The notes beneath the pieces are model-generated. The model saw only the letters and a list, made by a program, of their open reading frames with translations, made no database searches and was not told where the DNA came from. The translations under genes were made by a program, and so were the position numbers. This document shows positions 46,093-54,621 of a DNA stretch of 64,000 nt, one piece after another (position 1 is the stretch's first letter; each line of letters opens with the position of its first letter). Origin of the DNA: Thermus brockianus (GTDB lineage: Bacteria; Deinococcota; Deinococci; Deinococcales; Thermaceae); NCBI RefSeq assembly GCF_001880325.1, contig NZ_CP016312.1, forward strand, positions 1,612,001-1,676,000, given 5' to 3'.

Positions 46093-47226
46093 ATGAAAAC
46101 GGTAGAGGTACCCATCAAGCCAGAAACCCTCCGGTGGGCCATGGACTGGGCGGGCCTCGAGGCAGAAAGCCTCGCCCGGAAGGTCCAGGTCAAGCCGGAG
46201 AAGGTGGAGCGCTGGCTAGAGGGGAAAGAGAAGCCCACCTACCCCCAGGCCCTGAAGCTGGCCCAGGCCCTTCATTTGGGCTTGGGGCACCTCCTCCTGC
46301 CCCCGCCCGAGGTCAAGCTTCCTTTGAGGGACTTTCGTCGGGGAAGAGGGCGGCAAGCCCCCCCAAGCCCGGAGCTCCTCGAGGCCTACCACGACGCGCG
46401 ACGTAAGCAGGAGTGGTGGCGGGAGCGCAAGGGGAAGCCCCTTCCCTTCGTGGGAAGCGGCAAGGGCGCTTCCCCGGCAGAGGTGGCCCGCGAGATGGCG
46501 ACCTTCCTGCAAGTGGAAGCCTTGCGGAGAAGGGCCCGGGACCATCAAGGCTTCCTCAAGGCCCTTGCGGACAGGGCGGAAGCCCTTGGGGTTCTGGTCC
46601 TCCGGCAAGGGCACGTGGGCACCCACACCCGGAGGACCTACGACCCGGAGGAGTTCTCCGGCTTCGCCCTGGTGGACCCCGTGGCCCCCGTGGTCTTCCT
46701 GAACGCCCGCGAGCACCCTTCCCGCCAGGTCTTCACCCTGGCCCACGAGCTGGCCCACGTGTGGCGGGGAGAAGGGGGACTGGAGGGCGGGCTGGAGGAA
46801 GAGGCCCGGGACGAGGTGGAGGTCTGGGCGGACCACGTGGCCGCGGAGCTTCTGATGCCCGAGGAGGAGTTTCGCGCGGCTTGGAACGGGCACCTTCCCC
46901 CCTTGGAGGCCGCCCGGGAGGCTTCCCGGCGCTTCTTCGTGAGCCCGAGGGCCGCCCTGGAGCGGGCCTTTCGCTTGGAACTTGTGCACCGGGAGGGGTA
47001 CATGGAGGCCCTCGAGGCCCTGCGGAAGACCGCGCCTCCCCGTCCCAGGAAGGGGGGCGGGGACTTCTGGAAGACCCTGGTGGTCCAGAACAGCCCCGCC
47101 TTCGTGCGGGAGGTCAGGCGGGCGGCCCTAGAAGGGGAAGTGGACGCCAAGGACGTGGCCTTTCTCCTCAATGTGGACCTCAGGACGGCCTGGGCCTTCC
47201 TGGAGGGCAAGGGTGTACCTACTTGA
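46093..47226 (+). CDS. XRE-HTH plus ImmA/IrrE metallopeptidase
   Basis: A 377-aa protein. Residues about 10-70 form a Cro/CI-type helix-turn-helix (LARKVQVKPEKVERWLEG). The second half is a ImmA/IrrE zinc peptidase with HELAH at residues 218-222 and the third-ligand region DEVEVWADHVAAELLMP. Such proteins cleave repressors or are antitoxins of the Xre-COG2856 type. Its stop lies inside the next gene, a PIN-like protein, with 14 bases overlap, the pattern of a toxin-antitoxin pair. The HTH probably controls its own promoter. Confidence 0.85.
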   Translation: MKTVEVPIKPETLRWAMDWAGLEAESLARKVQVKPEKVERWLEGKEKPTYPQALKLAQALHLGLGHLLLPPPEVKLPLRDFRRGRGRQAPPSPELLEAYHDARRKQEWWRERKGKPLPFVGSGKGASPAEVAREMATFLQVEALRRRARDHQGFLKALADRAEALGVLVLRQGHVGTHTRRTYDPEEFSGFALVDPVAPVVFLNAREHPSRQVFTLAHELAHVWRGEGGLEGGLEEEARDEVEVWADHVAAELLMPEEEFRAAWNGHLPPLEAAREASRRFFVSPRAALERAFRLELVHREGYMEALEALRKTAPPRPRKGGGDFWKTLVVQNSPAFVREVRRAALEGEVDAKDVAFLLNVDLRTAWAFLEGKGVPT

Positions 47227-47782
47227 CGCCAACGCCATCATCACTCCCTTCGTCCCAGGCTTCCTGGAAGCCCTGGCTAAGGCCCTCGGGAGATCACCAG
47301 AGGAGGCCAAGGCCCATCTGGAGGCCTGGTTCCGGGACGGAATCAAAAGGGGCATCCTTCGGCTAGGGCGCGAAGTGAGGGACGAGATCTTGCGAAAGCG
47401 GGGTCCGGGCCATGACCTCCTGAAGTCCTTAGACGGGCAGTACAAGCTTCTGGAAGTTACCGAAGCTTTTTTTGACGCCTTGGAGAAGGTGGCCCACTTT
47501 GTGAGGGAACACTATGCCCCTGAGGACGCTGAGCCTTTTCTCCGAGGCGCTGACCCGACCCTGGTGGCCCTGGCCAAGGTCCACAACCTCACCCTGATTA
47601 CCCAGGAAAGGCACGTGGTGCCCCAGCTGGACGGGGCGAGTGGCCTAATCACGGGAAGGCCACGCCTACCCTATGTGGCCTTCGCCTTCGGGGTGCGGTG
47701 CGTGCCCTTGCTGACGGCTCTCCTGGAGGTCCAGGGGCAGGCTAGCCTTCCTCAGGCTCCAGGCGAGGCGGGCGGAGGGTAA
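47213..47782 (+). CDS. DUF4411-like PIN-fold protein, putative toxin
   Basis: A 189-aa protein beginning YLLDANAIITPF, the first acidic motif of PIN-like nucleases; further acidic residues occur in VRDEIL and in the GADPTLVALAKVHNLTLITQE segment (Asp plus the typical Ala-rich helix). This agrees with the DUF4411 family, usually encoded beside ImmA/IrrE-HTH proteins. It would be an RNase. GTG 47213 is chosen since it makes the first Asp come at residue 5, as in PIN proteins. From 47783 to 47914 only the palindrome GAACCGGTTC (47812-47821) was noticed. Confidence 0.75.
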   Translation: MYLLDANAIITPFVPGFLEALAKALGRSPEEAKAHLEAWFRDGIKRGILRLGREVRDEILRKRGPGHDLLKSLDGQYKLLEVTEAFFDALEKVAHFVREHYAPEDAEPFLRGADPTLVALAKVHNLTLITQERHVVPQLDGASGLITGRPRLPYVAFAFGVRCVPLLTALLEVQGQASLPQAPGEAGGG

Positions 47783-47914
47783 TCGGTAGCCCATCCCTCG
47801 AGGCCCCGCCCGAACCGGTTCTGAACCGCCCTTCAATCGCCCGAGGCGCCGGAGGTCTTGGGCGGGCTCCAGGCCCCCCTAATCCTTCCGCGTAGGACTC
47901 GGAGCCAAGCGGGG

Positions 47915-50401
47915 TCAGAGACGGGCCGCTTGGCGGAGGGCATCAAGCTCTTGGAGGGTGCGCACCATGAGGAAGCGGTTGCCCGTCTTCCGGGCCCAGA
48001 GCTGGCCAATGGCCTCCTTCTCGTAGGTCTCGGGGGTGTGCGCCAGGTGCGCCCCCTTGTACTCCACCACGAGAAGGGTCCCGTTCCGAAGCTTGGCCAG
48101 GAAGTCCGGGAAGAAGGTGCCACCGGGGTAGGGCAGGCGGAAGGCGTGGCGCCAGGTGGGGTAGTTGCGCACCCAGAACTCCACCTCGTCTAGCTCGTCC
48201 AGAAGGCGGGCGCACTGGAACTCCTCCGTGCCGTCCTCGAGGTCGGCGATGACCGGGAAGAAGTGCTTGCGGAAGACGTAAGCCCCCCGGTAGGGGTTGG
48301 ACGGGAAGTAGTCCCCCTCCAACCGCAAGGTGAGGGTCCCCAGGCTGGCAGGAGGGTTCTTCAAGAGGCGCTGAAAGACCTCCTTTCGGGCCGCTTCCCG
48401 GTGGGCGCGGATCTTGGCCTCCAGGAGGTCTCTGAGCCGCCGCTTCTCCGCCACCAGATCCTCTAGGGCGAAGCCCCGCTCCAGAAGCCCCCCCAAGGCC
48501 CTGTAGAGGAAGGGCAGGGTCTCCTCCTGGGGCAGGTCGGGGTGGGGGATGTGGCGGTCCAGCCAAAGGGCGAGGCTTTCCAGGGTCCAGCCCACGTGGG
48601 GACCGAACAGCCTCCCCGCCCGGTCCAACCCCTCCAGGCGGGCGATGCGCACCCGGCCCCCCTCCAGGCCGATCTCCCCCCTCACCCCCAGGGGCCCCGG
48701 GACGAAGTCCACGTGGGCGTCCCGACCCGCCAGGCTCCACCCCTCCTCCAGAAAGTGCTCGGCCTCCAGGGGCTCCCCGTGCCAGGCGAGGAGGGGTACT
48801 TCCAGGACCCTGCCCTCCTCGGAGGGGGTGCGAACGGTTTGTGGAAGCTTGTCCCGGTCCTCCTCCTTCAGCCCCTCGCGGAGGATGGCCTTTTCGCTAG
48901 GGGTCAGGGGCTCCTTGAGGACCAGGGTTTTGGTCTTCGGGTCGTAGGCGATCTTGGACCCTAGGGACTCCAGGACCTCTGGCTTGGGATGGGCTTTGAG
49001 GGGCACGCGCTCCTCCAAGCCCAAGCCCACGGCGTACACGGCCCGCTCGGCCTCGTAGCGCTCAAACCCCTCGAGGACCAGGGCTTCCCGGAGGGTGTTG
49101 GCCGCCTCCCAGAAGTCCTCGGACACGGCGAAGGCGTAGGCCCGGTTGAGCTCCTCCCGCTCCTTGGGCCTGGCCCCCGGCATCCGCAGCACCCGGCCCA
49201 GCACCTGTTCAATGGCCGTGGACGACTTCAGGGAGCGCACCGAGGCCAGCACGTAGGCGAAGGGGCAGTCCCATCCCTCCTTGAGCTTGTCCACGGTGAT
49301 GACGTAGCGCACGGGGGAGGAGGGAGAGAGGAGGTCCTGGCCCGTGAGGTCGTCCCGTTCCCCCGTGGAGACCGCTATCTGTTCTTCCTTTACCCCGAGC
49401 TCCAGGAGGAAGGAGCGGACCCTTTCCCAAGTGAAGGGGTCCTCGCCACGTTTGGGTTCGGCCTGGATCAGGAGGATGGGGCGGAGGTACTCCCGGCTTC
49501 CCTCGGCCAGGGCCTCGAGGTCCTTCCGCTTGGCCAGGGCCGCCTGTAGGACCGCCTCCCGGTCCTTCAGCACCACGAGCTCTATGGGCAGCTTGATCAT
49601 GCCCTCCCGGTGAAGCTCGTGGGCCGTGGCGGCGAAGAGGACGTTGGAGTCCTCCCGGGGCGTGGCGGTGAACTCCAGGATGACCCCGGGCTCCAAGCGG
49701 GCCAGGGTGTCAAAGGAGAGGGGGGTGCGGGCGTTGTGGGCCTCGTCCACCACCACGATGGGACGCATGAGGCGGAGGAGGTTGGCCAGGGAGTACCGCC
49801 CCACCCCTTCCGGGGGCGAGGATGCCCCTTCCGGAAGGGCGGTCTCGAGGTTCCCGAAGACGGCCATGAGGTGGCCGTTGTCCTCGTAGACTTTGCGCCC
49901 CTCGGTTTCCTCCACCCGGAAGGCCTGGAGGGTGGCCACCAGCACCAGGCTGACCGCGCCTACGTCCCCGGGAGTCAGGGCCAGGGCCTCCCGTAGGTCC
50001 ATGACCCGGACCTCACCCAGAGCCCCCTCGAGGGCCTGGCGGTAGGGATGGCGGGGGTCCTTCAAAGCCCGCAAGGTCTGCTGGCGGATGGCCTCCGTGG
50101 GCGTGAGCCAGACCACAGCGGGGGCGTCTTGGCCCAGGAAGCGCCGGGCCGGGGCCAGGGCGTGGGCCGCCAGGAGGGTTTTGCCCCCGCCCGTGGGGAT
50201 GCGGAAGCACACGTAGGGGATCCCCTCGAGGCCCACCGGTTCGTAGTAAGGAGGGGGGTTGTCCAGATACCTCCCCGCCACTTCGCGGTAGGCCTGGCCC
50301 AAGGGGTTGGGAAGGCCGGCGTCCGCGTGAACCCTTACCCGGTGGAGGAAGTCCTCCAGGGCCTTCAGGGCTTCCTCTTGATAGGCCTTCAGCTTCATCA
50401 T
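47915..50401 (-). CDS. res: Type III restriction endonuclease subunit Res
   Basis: ATP-dependent restriction subunit. The 828-aa product has helicase motifs ([77 protein letters not shown]) and a C-terminal PD-(D/E)xK nuclease: FFPDFLAKL then [11 protein letters not shown]. The start overlaps the mod stop (ATGATGA), so both are made together. No stop or shift is seen; it should be active. Confidence 0.92.
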   Translation of the reverse strand: MMKLKAYQEEALKALEDFLHRVRVHADAGLPNPLGQAYREVAGRYLDNPPPYYEPVGLEGIPYVCFRIPTGGGKTLLAAHALAPARRFLGQDAPAVVWLTPTEAIRQQTLRALKDPRHPYRQALEGALGEVRVMDLREALALTPGDVGAVSLVLVATLQAFRVEETEGRKVYEDNGHLMAVFGNLETALPEGASSPPEGVGRYSLANLLRLMRPIVVVDEAHNARTPLSFDTLARLEPGVILEFTATPREDSNVLFAATAHELHREGMIKLPIELVVLKDREAVLQAALAKRKDLEALAEGSREYLRPILLIQAEPKRGEDPFTWERVRSFLLELGVKEEQIAVSTGERDDLTGQDLLSPSSPVRYVITVDKLKEGWDCPFAYVLASVRSLKSSTAIEQVLGRVLRMPGARPKEREELNRAYAFAVSEDFWEAANTLREALVLEGFERYEAERAVYAVGLGLEERVPLKAHPKPEVLESLGSKIAYDPKTKTLVLKEPLTPSEKAILREGLKEEDRDKLPQTVRTPSEEGRVLEVPLLAWHGEPLEAEHFLEEGWSLAGRDAHVDFVPGPLGVRGEIGLEGGRVRIARLEGLDRAGRLFGPHVGWTLESLALWLDRHIPHPDLPQEETLPFLYRALGGLLERGFALEDLVAEKRRLRDLLEAKIRAHREAARKEVFQRLLKNPPASLGTLTLRLEGDYFPSNPYRGAYVFRKHFFPVIADLEDGTEEFQCARLLDELDEVEFWVRNYPTWRHAFRLPYPGGTFFPDFLAKLRNGTLLVVEYKGAHLAHTPETYEKEAIGQLWARKTGNRFLMVRTLQELDALRQAARL

Positions 50402-51990
50402 GGAGCCACCTCGTAAGGGATGTGGCGGAAGGTGATGCCCAAAGCCTTCAGGGTGGCGGGGCTCAGGCGGCAGGAGGTGCCGTAGACCACCTTGGGGCCG
50501 TCAAAAGGGGGCAGGTGGGCCAGGACCTCCCGGGTGAGGGCGTTTCCCCCCTTGGGGGACTTGTCCTTCAGCACCCCGTTGTAGAGGAGGTAGACCGCCA
50601 CCCCGCGCTGGGACACGCCTAAAAGAGGGGGGGTGAAGGTCTCGGGCAAGGGCTCTCCCGTCTCCCGGTAGTAGACGTACCGGGCCAAGGTGAGGTAGTC
50701 CACCCCTTCCCGGATGCGCCCGTCTGGGGTGAAGAGGGGTTCCCCCAGGCGCAGGTACCGGAAGCCGCCCCCATGCGTCCTGGCGGCGTACTCCAGGCGC
50801 TTGCGGGTGATGTTCTGTGCGATCCCAGGGTCCAGCTCCACCAGGATGAAGCGCCGGTTACCCCCGTCCTCGGCGTTTTGCTTGAGCACCGCGTGCCCCG
50901 TGGTGCCGCTACCGGCAAAGGAGTCCAGGACGATGTCCTCGTCATGGGGGTTCGTGGCGATCTGCAGGATGCGCTGGAGGAGCCGGGTGGGCTTGGGGGT
51001 GGGGAAGTCCTCCCCTGCCAGGATTTGGCGCACCTCTCTGCGGGCCTCCTGGGTATCCCCAACGTCTTCCCGCAACCAGAGCGTGGTGGGCACCATGGCG
51101 GCCTGGACTTCACTTAGAAACTTCTTTAGCCTGGGTCTACCCCTACCATCTTTCCCCCACCAGATGCGATTTTCCTTCAAATGGCGCTCGTGTTCCTCAC
51201 GGGAAAAGGCCCAGACCCGGGTAGGAGAGGGCCAGATCTCCTCGCCGGTGTTGGGGTTGACGATGGGGTAGTAAAGGTTGGGCCGCTCGTCTTTGGTTTT
51301 TGCGCACGTGTAATCTACCGACTGCCAAGGACCTCTCGGATCATCGTCCGGGTTTTGGTACCGGGCCACCTTCGCCGGCGTAGCGGGGAGTTTGTTCAGA
51401 GCCCATCCCGCAGGGTCGTCCCGGTTGGACTTTTTTCGCTTGGCGTAGACCAGGATGTAGTCGTGCATGTCGGAGAAGTAGGTGGCATCGTTTTGAAGCG
51501 AAAACTTCTTTTGCCAAATCACCGTGGCCACGAAGTTTTGAGGCCCAAAAATCTCGTCTAGGAGCATCCTCGCCCGGTGGACCTCGTTGTCGTCTATGCT
51601 CATCCACAGGCTTCCGTCCTCCCGCAAAAGCTCGTGGAGGAGCCTGAGCCTGGGATACATCATGGAAAGCCACTTGTCGTGCCGGGAGAGGTCTTCCGCT
51701 TCCGGGCCTACCACCTTCTTCAGCCAGGCCTGGATTTCGGGGCTGTTCACGTTGTCGTTGTAGACCCAGCCTTCGTTGCCCGTGTTGTAGGGGGGATCTA
51801 TGTAGATGAGCTTCACCCGCCCCCGGTACTCGAGGAGGAGGGCCTTTAGGGCCTCGAGGTTGTCCCCCTCCACCAAAAGGTTCTCGCCCTCGCCGTAGGA
51901 GAGTTCGGGCACCGGGGCGAGGATGCGGTAAGGGACTTCCAAGTGGTGCCGCACCACCGCCTGCTTGCCGATCCACTCCAAGGCTGGCAT
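50398..51990 (-). CDS. mod: Type III DNA methyltransferase subunit Mod
   Basis: Adenine-specific methyltransferase of the beta class: [13 protein letters not shown] (motif IV, catalytic DPPY) comes first at about residue 70, then a target-recognition region, then the SAM-binding motif [12 protein letters not shown]. The product is 530 aa. ATG 51990 is chosen: TATACT (complement of 51998-52003) is seven bases upstream, so the mRNA is leaderless, and the longer frame to 52080 would overlap the darT remnant. The recognition site cannot be told from sequence. Confidence 0.92.
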   Translation of the reverse strand: MPALEWIGKQAVVRHHLEVPYRILAPVPELSYGEGENLLVEGDNLEALKALLLEYRGRVKLIYIDPPYNTGNEGWVYNDNVNSPEIQAWLKKVVGPEAEDLSRHDKWLSMMYPRLRLLHELLREDGSLWMSIDDNEVHRARMLLDEIFGPQNFVATVIWQKKFSLQNDATYFSDMHDYILVYAKRKKSNRDDPAGWALNKLPATPAKVARYQNPDDDPRGPWQSVDYTCAKTKDERPNLYYPIVNPNTGEEIWPSPTRVWAFSREEHERHLKENRIWWGKDGRGRPRLKKFLSEVQAAMVPTTLWLREDVGDTQEARREVRQILAGEDFPTPKPTRLLQRILQIATNPHDEDIVLDSFAGSGTTGHAVLKQNAEDGGNRRFILVELDPGIAQNITRKRLEYAARTHGGGFRYLRLGEPLFTPDGRIREGVDYLTLARYVYYRETGEPLPETFTPPLLGVSQRGVAVYLLYNGVLKDKSPKGGNALTREVLAHLPPFDGPKVVYGTSCRLSPATLKALGITFRHIPYEVAP

Positions 51991-51997
51991 GAGGAAG

Positions 51998-52017
51998 AGT
52001 ATATCCCCAGGTATAAT
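51998..52017. promoter_or_regulatory. Back-to-back -10 boxes for mod and the darT remnant
   Basis: Minus-strand TATACT (complement of 51998-52003) ends seven bases before mod ATG 51990; plus-strand TATAAT (52012-52017) ends six bases before ATG 52024 of the darT remnant. Both would give leaderless mRNAs. Confidence 0.6.
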
Positions 52018-52023
52018 GGAACC

Positions 52024-52161
52024 ATGCCACAGCAAAGCCCGGTCTATCCGGTGCCCACGCGCATCTACCACATCACCCACCTGGAAAACCTCGAGGGCAT
52101 CCTCGTTTCATGCGAGACGACCTCCTCAAAGCCCCGGTGGAAGCCCTGGTCAACAGGGTGA
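52024..52161 (+). pseudogene. darT: darT remnant (N-terminal fragment)
   Basis: The 45-codon frame begins [20 protein letters not shown] and continues ENLEGIL, which is the N-terminus of DarT, the DNA ADP-ribosyltransferase toxin (VPTRIYRITH...NL). After ILVS the sequence jumps into darG sequence in another frame, so some 170 or more toxin codons, with all catalytic residues, are deleted. The promoter -10 box still looks intact. This identification rests on a short but characteristic stretch. Confidence 0.7.
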
Positions 52162-52276
52162 ACACCGTGGGGGTCATGGGCAAGGGGTGGCCTTCTTGAA
52201 GCGGGGGGCCCTCCGCCCCGAGGAGTGGCGGGACCGGCTTCCTAAACCGCCCGCCAACGTGGCCCAGGAAGCTTAG
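52110..52276 (+). pseudogene. darG: darG remnant (macrodomain antitoxin fragment)
   Basis: From 52110 the frame reads DDLLKAPVEALVNRVNTVGV then MGKG, the start of the DarG macrodomain (usually ...LVNTVNTVGVMGKGIAL). It stops at 52197-52199. One added base in the GGGG run would continue as GVAFLKRGALRPEEW to a stop at 52276, but the remaining macrodomain is absent, so it is a decayed piece with an internal deletion. Order darT-darG matches intact systems. Confidence 0.7.
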
Positions 52277-52336
52277 GCCACTCGCGCCCGCGCCTTCCCC
52301 GACTCCCGGGAAACCGCCCCGGGAGCTGTGCGTTGG

Positions 52337-52699
52337 CTACCGCATCCGGGGCAGGGAAGGCGGGACCATGTCCGGGTCGTTCACCACGTAGGCTTCCTCG
52401 TGAGGGGGCATGTAGCTGTGGGGCTCGTAGCGCTCCCCCCAGGCCACCTTCTGCTGGTAGTGGCGGATGGCCGCCCTCCAGAGCTTCTTCCAGTCCCCCT
52501 TCCAGTAGGCGGCCAGGCGCTCCCGGGCCACGGGGTCGTCCGCCTCCCCCTGCACGGGGGAGTCCTCCCCGTAGGCCTCTTGCAGCCAGCGCTTGATCCA
52601 CCACCAGTAGGGGCCGAAGGCCACGTAGCTCATGGGGTCCATCCTCAGGAGCGTGGCCACCCCCTCGAGGAGCTCCTTTCCTGGTCCTTCCTTAAGCAC
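52337..52699 (-). CDS. Hypothetical protein, 120 aa, aromatic-rich
   Basis: Not recognised. A soluble protein with many Trp/Tyr residues (MSYVAFGPYWWWIKRWLQEA, WKKLWRAAIRHYQ, YEPHSYMPPHEEAY). GTG 52699 follows GGAGG; an ATG at the MDPMSY point would be a shorter choice. A frame ending just upstream (RLAIKDALEQFWYKLVTEAR, stop near 52692) overlaps its start and may be the tail of a lost partner gene. It lies between the defence remnant and the small-RNA-like unit, so a defence function is possible but unproved. Confidence 0.55.
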   Translation of the reverse strand: MLKEGPGKELLEGVATLLRMDPMSYVAFGPYWWWIKRWLQEAYGEDSPVQGEADDPVARERLAAYWKGDWKKLWRAAIRHYQQKVAWGERYEPHSYMPPHEEAYVVNDPDMVPPSLPRMR

Positions 52700-52846
52700 G
52701 GCGGGCCTCCGTCACCAGCTTATACCAGAACTGCTCCAGAGCGTCTTTGATGGCGAGGCGGCTCCGGAGGCAAACTCCCAGGGAGGGTGGCCCACCTGCG
52801 GGAGAGGCGGAGGGCGAAAGGGGAACGGGATAAGGACCGTTATCCG

Positions 52847-52874
52847 TTGACAGGGGGGAGCGTCGGGGCATACT
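52847..52874 (+). promoter_or_regulatory. Promoter of a possible small RNA
   Basis: TTGACA (52847-52852), 16-base spacer, CATACT (52869-52874). A perfect -35 box is rare in this window. No normal gene follows before the XRE gene at 53223, while a terminator-like hairpin lies at 53050-53088. Confidence 0.65.
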
Positions 52875-52948
52875 GAGGACGTGCCTGCGCATGGGCTCGC
52901 GCGCCAGACCCTGAAAGCCAAGCCTTCTACCTCGGCTTTGTGGGGCTT

Positions 52949-53001
52949 GGCGCGGCGTGGCACGGCCCGGCATGGCGAGGCGTGGCCCGGCGTGGCGCGG
53001 C
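52949..53001. repeat. GGCNN pentamer repeat
   Basis: Ten consecutive in-phase units GGCGC, GGCGT, GGCAC, GGCCC, GGCAT, GGCGA, GGCGT, GGCCC, GGCGT, GGCGC and a final GGC. GGC is kept in every unit, while the last two bases vary. Confidence 0.75.
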
Positions 53002-53049
53002 TGGCGCGGTAAGGCCAGGCCTTGCGCGGCGACCCATCCGCACCACAAG

Positions 53050-53088
53050 CCTGCCTCTCTTGCGCTTGGCGAGGGAGGCAGGTTCTTT
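53050..53088 (+). terminator. Terminator-like hairpin
   Basis: CCTGCCTC (53050-53057) pairs with GAGGCAGG (53075-53082), followed by TTCTTTT. It is the only clear intrinsic terminator within the element's right half on the plus strand before the regulator gene. Confidence 0.55.
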
Positions 53089-53179
53089 TGCTTGCAGGGG
53101 CTTGAGGGGCGGTCCCTTCTTGGGCAGGTGCTCCCTTCCCACACCCCCCTGGGCCACCTGTGCTTTAGCTCCACAAGAG

Positions 53180-53215
53180 TAGTCTAGTAAAGCAGTTGAT
53201 TGATATAGTAGACTA
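53180..53215. promoter_or_regulatory. Promoter and paired TAGNCTA operators of the XRE regulator
   Basis: TAGTCTA (53180-53186) and TAGACTA (53209-53215) are odd-length palindromes 29 bp apart; extended, TAGTCTAGTA and TAGTAGACTA are nearly inverted copies. The right one includes the -10 box TAGACT (53209-53214), eight bases before ATG 53223. Binding there would block transcription of regulator and integrase. Confidence 0.55.
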
Positions 53216-53222
53216 TCGGACA

Positions 53223-53480
53223 ATGGGGCGGAAGCGCATTCGGTTCCGACTGCGGGAGTACCTGAAGGAGCGGGGGCTCAGCGTCTACAAGCTGGTGAAG
53301 CTCGTGCCCGAAATGCACCCGTCTACGGTCTACGCGATCGCCGCAGGTAGGATTGAAAGCGTTAGGCTCAGCACACTCGCCCAGGTGTTGGAGGGCCTCG
53401 AGCGGCTCACGGGCGAGCCCGTGGACCTGTGTGCGCTCCTGCGGGTAGAGGAGGTGGAAGGTGCCGAAACGGGGCGCTAA
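53223..53480 (+). CDS. XRE-family regulator of the integrase
   Basis: An 85-aa Cro/CI-type helix-turn-helix protein: FRLREYLKERGLSVYKLVKL, then HPSTVYAIAAG (recognition helix) and LSTLAQVLEGLERLTG, as in small XRE proteins. ATG 53223 is chosen because a -10 box lies eight bases before it. Its last codons overlap the integrase start by 20 bases, so it is co-translated with it and probably represses both by the TAGNCTA sites. Confidence 0.8.
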   Translation: MGRKRIRFRLREYLKERGLSVYKLVKLVPEMHPSTVYAIAAGRIESVRLSTLAQVLEGLERLTGEPVDLCALLRVEEVEGAETGR

Positions 53481-54594
53481 ACCGCGCCGCCACGCCTCGG
53501 GCCTTTGGGAGGTCCGGGTGTATGTGGTGGAGGACGGCAAACGCGTGCGCCGCTCCTTTTACGGCAAGACGGCCAAGGAGGCGCAGGCGAAGGCGGCGGA
53601 GTACCAGGTCAAGCACCGGCTGGGACTCATCCCCAAGCGCGACCCCCGGACCTTTGCCGAGTTCGCCCAGGCCTGGCTTGAGCGCAAGGCCCGGGTGCGT
53701 GGCCCCACCACCATCCGGGCCTACGAGAGAGAGTTGCGGTACCTGCTGCCCACCCTGGGCAACAAACGCCTCCAGGACATCGTCCCAAGCGACATCCGCG
53801 CCGCTCTTGACGCCCTGGCCCGCAAGGGGCTTTCCCCCAGGTCGCTGAGGAAGGTCCTGGAGCGGGCCCGGGCCGTGTTCCGGGAGGCCCTGGCCCTCGA
53901 GCTGGTGGCGCGGGACCCCACCGCCGCCGTGCGGGTGGAGGTCCCCTCAAGGCCCCCCGTGGGCCGCGCCCTCGAGCCCCACGAGGTGGAGGCCTTGCTC
54001 CGGGCCTTTGACGCGTGGCCCACTTGGGAGGTGGGCATGGCCCTGCGCCTCTGCCTTGCCCTGGGGCTTCGCGCGGGCGAGGCGCTGGCGCTCCGGTGGG
54101 AGGACGTGGACCTCGAGGCGGGGGTCCTCCACGTGCGCCGGGCGTGGACTGCGATGGGCGGGCGGGGGGTCCTCACCGAGCCGAAGACGCCCTCCTCGAG
54201 GCGGAGCATCCCCATCCCCCACGCCACCCTGGCCCGGCTTCGCGCCCGCTACCAGGAGCTCCTCGAGCTGGGGATCCCGCCCGAGGAGCTCAGGTTGGCC
54301 TGGGTGTTTCCGGGGCGGACGGGGGGGCCCCTGAACCCCCACACCCTGGGGCACGCCTTACGGAAGATGACCACCCGCCTGGGCCTTCCCCCCATCCGTG
54401 TCCACGACCTTCGCCACACCTACGGAAGCCTGCTCCTCGCCAACGGAGCCCCCCTTGAGCTTGTGGCGGAGCGCATGGGCCACGCAAACCCCAGCATCAC
54501 CCTGGGCATCTACCGCCACCTCTTGGCCCACGAGCGGGCGGCCTGGGTCGTGGACCCCGAGGAGCTGACGAGCCGGCCCAGGGGGCAAGCGTAG
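53461..54594 (+). CDS. int: Tyrosine recombinase (integrase)
   Basis: Integrates and excises the element at tRNA-Arg. The 377-aa product has an N-terminal arm-binding part (ASGLWEVRVYVVEDGKRVRR), a core-binding SAM-like domain (about 65-160) and the catalytic domain with Arg204 (LGLRAGEAL), Lys242 (EPKTPSSRRS), His315 and Arg318 (HDLRHTYGS), His341 (MGHANPSIT) and Tyr351 (GIYRHLL). All are present, so it should be active. GTG start 53461. It ends 99 bases before the right attachment site. Confidence 0.93.
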   Translation: MPKRGAKPRRHASGLWEVRVYVVEDGKRVRRSFYGKTAKEAQAKAAEYQVKHRLGLIPKRDPRTFAEFAQAWLERKARVRGPTTIRAYERELRYLLPTLGNKRLQDIVPSDIRAALDALARKGLSPRSLRKVLERARAVFREALALELVARDPTAAVRVEVPSRPPVGRALEPHEVEALLRAFDAWPTWEVGMALRLCLALGLRAGEALALRWEDVDLEAGVLHVRRAWTAMGGRGVLTEPKTPSSRRSIPIPHATLARLRARYQELLELGIPPEELRLAWVFPGRTGGPLNPHTLGHALRKMTTRLGLPPIRVHDLRHTYGSLLLANGAPLELVAERMGHANPSITLGIYRHLLAHERAAWVVDPEELTSRPRGQA

Positions 54595-54621
54595 GGGGGC
54601 ACATGAGGGGAGCTTGGCGCT

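Larger units (their letters stand above)
52881..53088 (+). ncRNA. Candidate small RNA or Arg-rich leaderless peptide
   Basis: Between promoter 52847-52874 and a terminator at 53050-53088 lies about 210 nt with no recognisable gene. It contains the GGCNN pentamer repeat (52949-53001), which is very GC-rich. A GTG at 52881, six bases after the -10 box, could start a 43-codon frame (PAHGLARQTLKAKPS then WGLARRGTARHG) ending at 53012, so a basic peptide is an alternative. Nothing else was found in 52700-53222. Confidence 0.4.

Noticed and set aside
47812-47821. GAACCGGTTC palindrome between the PIN-like and res genes as an operator
   Set aside because: It lies between two converging gene ends, far from any promoter, so no regulatory role is evident.
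52949-53001. GGCNN pentamers as coding sequence of the long minus-strand frame at 52692-53174
   Set aside because: That frame gives a Pro/Arg/Gly-rich product with no start signal or family likeness; the repeat period of five is not a codon period. Only its last about 22 residues look protein-like.
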